From the NCBI GenBank assembly GCA_032229885.1, contig JAVYAJ010000229.1, positions 1 through 11,556 of the forward strand: a DNA stretch of 11,556 nucleotides. The letters are read 5' to 3'. The position numbers were made by a program, and so were the translations under genes. The notes beneath the pieces were generated by a model. That model ran no database searches and was not told where the DNA came from. It saw only the letters and a list, made by a program, of their open reading frames with translations. Source of the stretch: Anammoximicrobium sp032229885. Its GTDB lineage: Bacteria; Planctomycetota; Planctomycetia; Pirellulales; Pirellulaceae. How positions within the stretch are numbered: position 1 is the stretch's first letter; each line of letters begins with the position of its first letter. This document shows, piece after piece, positions 6,028-11,556 of this stretch.

Positions 6028-8811
6028 ATGGGGATGGCAAGACAACAACCACCGTTGGCGACGATCGGACATCGGCTGGCGCTGCTGGCGATCGGGCTCG
6101 GCTTGGCGCTGGTCGGCGCCCAGGGTCACGGGCTGCGGGCGGCCGAGGCGCGACAACCCAAACGCGTGGCAGTGCCCACGACGGCGTTTCACCACGAGAT
6201 CGGGTTTTGCTACACCGCGCACATGGACTTTGGCGAAGACGGCGACCGGGACACGGGCAATAAATCGGCGTTGCTGTTGTACGAGGACGGCAAGCTGCTC
6301 GGACCGGCGCGTTCGATCCACGCGGATATCCGCACGCAGGGCGGCGGCCGCTATTCGCACTGGACGCGCAGCGGACTGTACATGTCCGCTGCGGACAACT
6401 CGGATCCGCGGACCAATGGACGCAAGTACGAGATCGCCTCGGCCAACCCCGAGAGCGCGCTCGGCGGACTGGACCACCTGGCCGAGCCCGCGCGGTCGCA
6501 TGGCGAGCGAGTGCGCACGTCGCGACACGAGTACACGATCACGATGGGCGGCAACTTGGACTTCGAGAACACGCACACGCGGTTGAACGATGGTTTTCTG
6601 ATCGCGTTCCAGCCGAATCTGTCCGTCAGCATCGAGAACACGGGCGAGACCACCGTCGAATGGCCCAAGCTGATCGCCAACGATCGGGCGAACTGGGGCA
6701 CGTACGACGATCTGCTGGCCGAGTTCACCCGCGGCGCGACGAACGACCAGGAGAAGGCGCTGTTCATCTGGCAGACGGCCCGCGACAACCGCTATCACTG
6801 TATTCCCCTGTTCGCGGACGACGAGTTCCACGATCCGGTCAAGATGTTCAACTCGTACGGGCTGGCCCTGTGCGACGACATGGGCGCCTGCGGCTGTTCG
6901 TTGTTCAAACATGCCGGGCTGGGCAAGCCCAAGTACTCGCTGGATCCCAAGGTGCGGGCGCTGAACGGACACGTGCAGGCCGAAGCGGTGGTCGACGAGC
7001 GCCATCAGTTCCTCGATATCGATGAAAGCGTGTTCTTCTTGGACCGCGAAAACGAGACGCCCGTCAGCGGCGATCAGTGCGCGCACGACCACGACCTGGT
7101 CCGTCGCGAGGCGGCGTATGGGCCGGTGTTCGCAGGCTGGAACGCTGCCGAGTCCAATGCGACGCTGTTCGGCGCGGACGATGGGGCGGGGTTTCAAGCG
7201 ATTCGCGGACACGAGATGCGTTACCGCCTGCGGCCGCGCGAACGCGTCGTCTTCCGCTGGGACAACGTGGACAAGTGGGCCTGTCAGAGCGACGAGTGGA
7301 ACCATCGGCCGCCCATGTTCGGCAACTCGAAGTTCGTGTACGTCCCCCGCTTGAACGCCGACCATTATCGCGAGGGGATCAGCGGCGAGCGGGACATCGT
7401 CGCCGCCGCGCCGCCGCAAATGGGCTTGGCCGGCGCGTCGACGCGCGCCGAACTGGTCTACCCGGTCGACATTCCTTGGACGATCTGCGGGGGCACGCTG
7501 CGCGCTGCGTTTCGCGCGCTCAGCGCGGACGATCGGTTCTCGCTGGACGTCACGCTGGACGGCAAAACCCGGACGCGGGTCTGGGAGGGCGCGGGGCCCG
7601 GCAAGGTCGTAGCCACCGTGCCGATCGACACGGCGCTGCAGCCGCATGTCAGGCCCGCAAAGCACCACTACGCGGTGGTCGTCGGCCTGGCTTCGGCCGA
7701 TGGACAGCAAGGTGCAATCCTCGAGTCGCTCGAGATCGAGACGGACATCATGGCGGCGCCGCTGTCGCTGCCGCGGCTGCAGCGCGGGGAAAACCGCCTG
7801 GTCTATACGGACCTCACGACCGCGCCGCACGAGATCACCATCACCCACCAGTGGCAGGAATGTCATGCGGTGACCCCGCCCCAGCCGCCTGCGTCGCCGC
7901 TGTACCCCGCGCCCGGCGCGACGATTCGCGACTCGATCGTGACGTTTCGCTGGCCGGCCTCGGACGGGTGCCGCAAGTATCACCTGCAGGTGAGTCGGCG
8001 TCCCGATTTCCGCATTCCCTACCGCCCATCCTATGATGTGATCATCCCCGAGACCGAGTGGCGCGTCCCGTACACGGGCCTGTTTGCCCCGGACACGGAT
8101 TATTATTTCCGGCTGCGAGCGGCCACGGCCGCGGGGGCGTGGAGCGAGTGGAGCGAGACCTGGACGTTTCGCTGGCAAGGCCCGCGCGTGCCGCTCGAGG
8201 TGCGCGCCGAGGCCGACGCGGCAGGCATCCTGCTGCGGTGGGCGCCGAACCCGCGAGGGACCAGGCCGGTCGCCTATGACGTGTACGGCTCGGACGAGAA
8301 AGGCTTTTCCGTCCACAAGACCGCGTATGAATCCCATACTCGTGGGACCGTGCCGGGCAACTTTCTCGCTCGGACCGATCAAACGTCGCTGCGGGTCGTC
8401 TCGGCGACGCCGACCAGCCCGAACATGAACCGCTGCTACTATCGCGTTGTGGCCGTTGACGCGGACAGAACCGAAAGCATCTGCTCGGACTACGCCGAAC
8501 TGCCCCATCCGCATTTCTGGTCACGTCCGCCGGCAACGACCAAGGCGGGCGAGCCGTTCGCGTACGAGCCCGGACTGATCACCTCGCTGGGCGATGTTCA
8601 ACACCGCTACGAGTCGCCCAACCAGCGACTGTGGGACGCCGAGAAGCTGCAATTCGCGCTGATCGAAGGCCCGGCGTGGATCAAGCTCGACCCGCAGACC
8701 GGCCGCCTGAGCGGCATCCCCCCCGCCCCCGGCGAGGCCGCGGTGACACTCGAAGCGTCCACCCAACACCAGGATTCCGCGACGCAGCGGTTTACGCTGC
8801 GCATCGAATGA
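6028..8811 (+). CDS. Exported transglutaminase-like protein with FN3 and putative Ig domains
   Basis: The product is 927 aa. A Sec signal peptide (basic start, hydrophobic core about residues 15-30, probable cleavage near AAEA) is followed by an N-terminal region with YSHW (109-112) and NSDPRTNGRKY (124-134). Next comes a transglutaminase-like core: HDPVKMFNSYGLALC ending in Cys282, GHVQAE with His315, and FLDID with Asp330/Asp332. This fits the Cys-His-Asp order of the transglutaminase/papain-like fold. A beta-rich segment (about 472-620), two fibronectin type III-like modules (622-716 and 722-826) and a putative Ig/He_PIG-like module (about 828-927, with LDPQTGRLSGIPP) complete it. Transglutaminase folds act as peptidases, amidases or cross-linkers; FN3 and Ig modules often aid binding or spacing at the surface. 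The substrate is unknown. I chose ATG 6028, with GGAG 9 nt upstream; ATG 6034 is possible. The domain call is from motifs by eye, not from a profile search. Confidence 0.9.
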   Translation: MGMARQQPPLATIGHRLALLAIGLGLALVGAQGHGLRAAEARQPKRVAVPTTAFHHEIGFCYTAHMDFGEDGDRDTGNKSALLLYEDGKLLGPARSIHADIRTQGGGRYSHWTRSGLYMSAADNSDPRTNGRKYEIASANPESALGGLDHLAEPARSHGERVRTSRHEYTITMGGNLDFENTHTRLNDGFLIAFQPNLSVSIENTGETTVEWPKLIANDRANWGTYDDLLAEFTRGATNDQEKALFIWQTARDNRYHCIPLFADDEFHDPVKMFNSYGLALCDDMGACGCSLFKHAGLGKPKYSLDPKVRALNGHVQAEAVVDERHQFLDIDESVFFLDRENETPVSGDQCAHDHDLVRREAAYGPVFAGWNAAESNATLFGADDGAGFQAIRGHEMRYRLRPRERVVFRWDNVDKWACQSDEWNHRPPMFGNSKFVYVPRLNADHYREGISGERDIVAAAPPQMGLAGASTRAELVYPVDIPWTICGGTLRAAFRALSADDRFSLDVTLDGKTRTRVWEGAGPGKVVATVPIDTALQPHVRPAKHHYAVVVGLASADGQQGAILESLEIETDIMAAPLSLPRLQRGENRLVYTDLTTAPHEITITHQWQECHAVTPPQPPASPLYPAPGATIRDSIVTFRWPASDGCRKYHLQVSRRPDFRIPYRPSYDVIIPETEWRVPYTGLFAPDTDYYFRLRAATAAGAWSEWSETWTFRWQGPRVPLEVRAEADAAGILLRWAPNPRGTRPVAYDVYGSDEKGFSVHKTAYESHTRGTVPGNFLARTDQTSLRVVSATPTSPNMNRCYYRVVAVDADRTESICSDYAELPHPHFWSRPPATTKAGEPFAYEPGLITSLGDVQHRYESPNQRLWDAEKLQFALIEGPAWIKLDPQTGRLSGIPPAPGEAAVTLEASTQHQDSATQRFTLRIE

Positions 8812-9025
8812 GCCACTACGTCGCCGATGGCGCCGTGCGTAGGGCTGCAACAGGCGCCGTCCGGCCGGCGAGACCTACCGGGGCGGGCGTCGAGTCGCGC
8901 CGAGAAATCCACGCGCCGCACATACGACTGGTACACGCCGTTTCTGCACCGAGGGCTGGCGGCCGCGGGCTGCGCGGTCAAAAAGCCGGAAATTGCGGAG
9001 TTTAGGCGAAATTGGTTTTGTCAGG

Positions 9026-9069
9026 CTGTTGCGCAGCACGGACGACCAGAATCGTCCTGGCCTTCGGCC
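9026..9069 (-). repeat. 44-nt dispersed repeat, minus-strand copy
   Basis: This is the reverse-orientation partner of 41-84, aligned without gaps at about 35 of 44 positions. It includes palindrome A (TGGCCTTCGGCCA, 9058-9070) and the conserved tail CTGTTGCGCAGCAC at its left edge. The two copies lie about 9 kb apart in intergenic DNA, and no terminal duplication or ORF marks it as a transposon. Confidence 0.7.
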
Positions 9070-9260
9070 AAACACAATCGGCGGCGATCTGCGCTCAAAC
9101 GGGCAACGGTCGAAGCGGCCGTAGTTCAAGAAATTGACCGCGCCAGCCGCGGACTGCGCTGGGCGGTGCCGTGGTCGTGGCCGACCGCCGAAGATGCGCC
9201 GGCCGCCGGACGCCGGACGCTACGCGACAGGAAGAAGGAGGTGACCACAACTTATAAGGG

Positions 9261-9290
9261 TTGACAAACGCAATGTCATGGACTCAAAAT
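9261..9290 (+). promoter_or_regulatory. Candidate sigma70-type promoter for DUF1559-lipoprotein pair
   Basis: TTGACA (9261-9266), an 18-nt spacer and CAAAAT (9285-9290) resemble a housekeeping promoter; the -10 matches 4 of 6. The same -35/-10 words appear in the candidate facing the oxidoreductase gene. Initiation near 9297 would give a leader of about 100 nt. Confidence 0.45.
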
Positions 9291-9400
9291 ACCACGGACG
9301 AGTAAGGCCGTTCGCCGCCGCCTCGGTGGCATCGCGGTGGGGTCCCGGTGTGCGAGTGCGCGGGTGTTTTTTTCGCATGTTTCATCGAGGAGATTGGGCC

Positions 9401-10420
9401 ATGTACAGATCCGTCGGCGACAGGCGTCGCATCGGGGCGAGTGGCTTTACGCTGGTCGAACTGCTGGTGGTGATCGCCATCATCGGATTGCTCGTCGCCC
9501 TGCTTCTGCCCGCGATCCAGGCCGCGCGCGAAGCGGCGCGACGTGCGCAATGCGCGAACAACGTCAAGCAGATCGGAGTGGCGTTGCACGAGCACCACGA
9601 CACGTACAAAAAGTTTCCGCAGGGCGCCCGCCACTATATCACGGACGCCACGAGCTGGCGGTTCGAGTTGCTGCCGTATCTCGAACAAGCGGCCCTGTGG
9701 GATCTGTCGGCGGCGGCCAAGGCCGCGGGGACACGGATCAACTTCTATCCGAAGGGCAATGTCGCGCACACCATCGCCGATTACAACACGTTCACGCAGC
9801 AGTTGCTGAACGTAGTCGTGCCGACGTACGCGTGCCCGTCGAGCCCGATTTCGCCGATCTATGTGTACACTTCGCTTTTCGAGGGGCTGGGCTCGCAAAA
9901 AGTGATGTACACGGGCATCATGGGCGCGTATCCCGACCCGCTGGGCCGAAGCACGACGTTCTACAAGACCTCGGGGCTAAGCTACGCCACGAACAATGGG
10001 TGCCTGTTGATCAACGAGGCCAAGGCGTTTCGTGACGTGACCGACGGGACGTCCAATACGATCATCGTCGGCGAACAGTCTGGCAGCGTTCAATTCCCCG
10101 ACCGAACCGCGAATTATCACACCGGCTGGGGCGGCTCGGCGTACACCGGGACGGTCAATGACTGGCGGGCCGGCGCGGCCGATCTGCACAAGTACGGCAG
10201 CGGCCTCACCGCCGTGTATCACACGCCGAACCCCGTCTCGCTGGGCGCCGAAGCCAACACCGTCTGGGATTACAAGACCCCGCTAACTTCGTTCCATCCC
10301 GGCGGGGTTCACGTCTTGTTGGCCGACGGCTCGACACGGTTCGTGAGCCAGACGATCGAGCTGCCTCTGTTGTTGAACCTATGCACGCGTGACGATGGAA
10401 ACGCGACTGGAACCTGGTGA
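9401..10420 (+). CDS. DUF1559 family prepilin-like protein (H-X9-DG)
   Basis: The product is 339 aa. A short basic leader ends in Gly15, followed by FTLVELLVVIAI, the type IV prepilin/pseudopilin cleavage and methylation motif. The hydrophobic helix runs to about residue 37 and continues into AREAARRAQC. The C-terminus has H299-x9-D309-G310 (HPGGVHVLLADG), the hallmark of the planctomycete DUF1559 family. The prepilin peptidase would cleave after Gly15 and the protein would sit in the membrane or a pseudopilus-like structure; its exact role is not known, and planctomycete genomes carry many paralogues. Start at 9401 has GAGGAG (9387-9392) 8 nt upstream and gives a leader of normal length, whereas the in-frame ATG at 9278 would add 41 residues before it. 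Its stop codon overlaps the start of the lipoprotein gene. Confidence 0.95.
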   Translation: MYRSVGDRRRIGASGFTLVELLVVIAIIGLLVALLLPAIQAAREAARRAQCANNVKQIGVALHEHHDTYKKFPQGARHYITDATSWRFELLPYLEQAALWDLSAAAKAAGTRINFYPKGNVAHTIADYNTFTQQLLNVVVPTYACPSSPISPIYVYTSLFEGLGSQKVMYTGIMGAYPDPLGRSTTFYKTSGLSYATNNGCLLINEAKAFRDVTDGTSNTIIVGEQSGSVQFPDRTANYHTGWGGSAYTGTVNDWRAGAADLHKYGSGLTAVYHTPNPVSLGAEANTVWDYKTPLTSFHPGGVHVLLADGSTRFVSQTIELPLLLNLCTRDDGNATGTW

Positions 10421-10881
10421 TGCATTACTTTTGCCATGAATCGCTTGGCGGCGTTTGGCGTGTCGCCGTCCGATATGTGATCGCCGCCGCCTGCCTAACG
10501 TTTCTGGCGGGCTGCAAAAATGCGAACCAGCGTCCGGCGGCCAGCATCAGCGGCCGGGTGACGTTGGATGGGGCGCCGCTCTCGGCGGCGAGCATTCAGT
10601 TCACGTCGCCGAAGACGGGCGAGTCGGCGTATGCGAACCTGGACGCCGATGGTCGGTACAAGGTGACGTTCCCTCAGGCTGACCTGGGCGCAGACTACGA
10701 GGTCAGCTTCGGTCCGCCGGTCGACGAAGACGTGGACGCGACGGCCTTGGCCGAGAACCCGCAACCTCGAGCGACCAGCCCGATTCCCAAAAAATATACC
10801 GAGCGGACGACGAGCGGGCTGAAAGCCAACGTCGCGACGGCCGGCGACAACACGTTCGACGTCCAACTGCTCAGCCGCTAG
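10420..10881 (+). CDS. Small exported lipoprotein with carboxypeptidase-regulatory-like fold
   Basis: The product is 153 aa. A signal peptide with hydrophobic core (about residues 15-28) ends in the lipobox LAGC, with lipidated Cys32. Then comes SISGRVTLDGAPLSAASIQF (42-61), typical of the transthyretin/carboxypeptidase-regulatory-like beta-sandwich (also called CNA-B-like), and a DADGRYKV turn. The end, with IPKKYTERTTSG and NTFDVQL, matches the small lipoproteins that commonly follow DUF1559 genes in planctomycetes. Start ATG 10420 shares its A with the TGA stop of DUF1559 (TGATG), which suggests translational coupling; there is no strong separate RBS, and GTG 10417 is an in-frame alternative. 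It may assist or anchor the DUF1559 product in the envelope, but that is inferred only from the neighbourhood. Confidence 0.9.
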   Translation: MHYFCHESLGGVWRVAVRYVIAAACLTFLAGCKNANQRPAASISGRVTLDGAPLSAASIQFTSPKTGESAYANLDADGRYKVTFPQADLGADYEVSFGPPVDEDVDATALAENPQPRATSPIPKKYTERTTSGLKANVATAGDNTFDVQLLSR

Positions 10882-11051
10882 TTCCGCAGGTCAGCGTTCG
10901 CTGCCCACTATGGACGGTGGTTGCCTCGCTGATCGGCTTGGGCCGCATCGCTCGAGACAAGTCCGTGTCGCGCCGGAGGATCACGCTCGGCGCTTGGCAC
11001 AACCAAGATAGGCGCATGGAGGGGCACTCGCTGTCGTGGCCGCAATCGGAT

Positions 11052-11123
11052 GGACGCGACCGGGTGGACGCGACGGAGCGTGACAAAGCGCAACAGACGT
11101 AACGGACGCGACGGAGCGCGTCC
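11052..11123. repeat. REP-like direct repeats with hairpin
   Basis: The 15-mer GGACGCGACGGAGCG occurs exactly at 11066-11080 and 11104-11118, and its first nine bases again at 11052-11060. In the last copy GGACGCG (11104-11110) pairs with CGCGTCC (11117-11123) as a 7-bp stem with a 6-nt loop. It lies about 220 nt after the lipoprotein stop. Such hairpin repeats can act as transcript ends or stability elements, though no U-tract is present. Confidence 0.6.
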
Positions 11124-11144
11124 CTCCAGGACGGCGCAGTTCTT

Positions 11145-11250
11145 TAGGAGCGTGTCCGAGTATTGGAAAATGCCACAATAGGTTGTGTTGCTAGCGATCG
11201 CGCCTCCACAACATGCCGTGGGTTAAGCCCGTTTCTCGGACAGGCTCCTA
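11145..11250. mobile_element. MITE-like element with terminal inverted repeats and TA flanks
   Basis: Left end GGAGCGTGTCCGAG (11147-11160) and right end CTCGGACAGGCTCC (11235-11248) are 14-bp inverted repeats with one mismatch. TA lies directly outside each end (11145-11146 and 11249-11250), consistent with a TA target duplication, as made by IS630/Tc1-like and some IS5-group transposases. The inside is about 74 bp without a coding frame, so this is a non-autonomous element or a deletion remnant. The family is not identified. Confidence 0.6.
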
Positions 11251-11451
11251 GGGCGTCGCCCCGCCATTTCGCGTACCGTCATGTCGCATCCAGATCGTTC
11301 TTCCGGCGATCTGGGGCGACTTTCTGTTCCACATCCTATCGATTCTGCTTCCAGCCACTGGTTGACCGCACAATGGATTCTTGGGCTCTTTCTAACTCCA
11401 ACGGCCAGTAGCACGCGGACGGACAGCCTCGTTGGGACGCTGAATCTGTTT

Positions 11452-11533
11452 GGCCGAAGGCCTCCGATCACCGTAGCCTGGGGCAACGCCCCAGGTCTGG
11501 CGCCGTGCGCGTGCCTTCTTTGGCCGAAGGCCA
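11452..11533 (-). repeat. Dispersed palindromes A-B-A, copy 2
   Basis: GGCCGAAGGCC (11452-11462), CCTGGGGCAACGCCCCAGG (11477-11495) and TGGCCGAAGGCCA (11521-11533) lie in a row. Read on the minus strand, B followed by CTACG, GGTGAT and A matches the order at the window start. The copy is thus inverted relative to copy 1 and carries an extra A unit. Confidence 0.75.
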
Positions 11534-11556
11534 TATTCATCCAAGCCGCGGTGACA

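Larger units (their letters stand above)
8812..9400. other. Intergenic region with repeat and promoter, no gene
   Basis: About 590 bp without a supported gene. It carries an inverted copy of the 44-nt repeat (9026-9069), an orphan strong Shine-Dalgarno-like sequence (9235-9244), and a promoter candidate (9261-9290). The frame of the DUF1559 gene extends upstream to an ATG at 9278, but the RBS and prepilin leader favour 9401. A run of seven T (9367-9373) lies in the leader, preceded only by a 4-bp GC stem. Confidence 0.6.
10882..11556. other. Gene-free repeat-rich region
   Basis: These 675 bp hold no credible coding sequence. They carry direct repeats and a REP-like hairpin (11052-11123), a MITE-like element (11145-11250) and a palindrome array (11452-11533). 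Open frames here lie in these repeats and are not supported. The dense mix of repeats marks it as a sink for mobile or dispersed sequences. Confidence 0.65.

Noticed and set aside
5879..6586. Plus-strand 235-aa frame beginning in the divergent region
   Set aside because: It runs out of frame into the transglutaminase-like gene, becomes Arg/Trp/Thr-rich, and has only a poor RBS.
5989..8514. Minus-strand 841-aa open frame across the transglutaminase-like gene
   Set aside because: Arg/Val/Gly-rich antisense translation without recognisable motifs; the opposite strand encodes clear domains.
9345..9373. Attenuator-like terminator before DUF1559
   Set aside because: Seven T residues follow only a 4-bp GC stem, too weak to support an intrinsic terminator.
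9278..9400. Upstream in-frame start for the DUF1559 gene
   Set aside because: It would overlap the promoter candidate and put 41 residues before the prepilin leader, while 9401 has GAGGAG at 8 nt.
11250..11266. Further copy of palindrome B beside the MITE-like element
   Set aside because: Only GGGC-GTC-GCCC pairs, the flanks differ, and part of the match comes from the inverted repeat of the element itself.

Overview
The window looks like a chromosomal segment of a planctomycete (Planctomycetota, plausibly Pirellulales). This rests on its high GC content and on a gene set typical of that phylum: an exported PQQ-repeat beta-propeller protein, a Tat-exported Gfo/Idh/MocA oxidoreductase, a large exported transglutaminase-like protein with Ig/FN3 modules, and a DUF1559 prepilin-like protein followed at once by a small lipoprotein. 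The taxonomic placement is inferred from these families; no rRNA or marker gene is present. No tRNA, rRNA or CRISPR array was seen.

Layout. 1-274: intergenic, with two palindromes of a dispersed repeat family and two further dyads. 275-3697 (-): PQQ-like propeller protein of 1140 aa with a class I methyltransferase-like domain embedded between two propeller parts. 3698-4189: intergenic, with a decayed 5-bp tandem repeat. 4190-5536 (-): Gfo/Idh/MocA family oxidoreductase. 5537-6027: divergent control region with promoter candidates on both strands and a 15-bp palindrome between them. 6028-8811 (+): exported transglutaminase-like/FN3/putative-Ig protein. 8812-9400: intergenic, with an inverted copy of a 44-nt repeat seen at the window start and a good promoter candidate. 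9401-10420 (+): DUF1559 prepilin-like protein. 10420-10881 (+): small lipoprotein sharing one base with the gene before it. 10882-11556: no gene; it holds REP-like hairpin repeats, a roughly 100-bp MITE-like element flanked by TA, and the palindrome family again in opposite orientation.

How the genes relate. All five products carry export signals (Sec or Tat signal peptide, lipobox or prepilin leader), so the window encodes cell-envelope or exported functions. The oxidoreductase and the transglutaminase-like gene are divergently arranged and share the 9-mer CGGAGACAC around their ribosome binding sites, so co-regulation is possible. DUF1559 and the lipoprotein probably form a two-gene operon. 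I do not see a defence system, a biosynthetic cluster or a complete mobile element. The least ordinary items are the methyltransferase-like insert in an exported propeller protein, the exported transglutaminase-like protein of unknown substrate, the palindrome between the divergent promoters, and the several families of dispersed repeats in the gaps.
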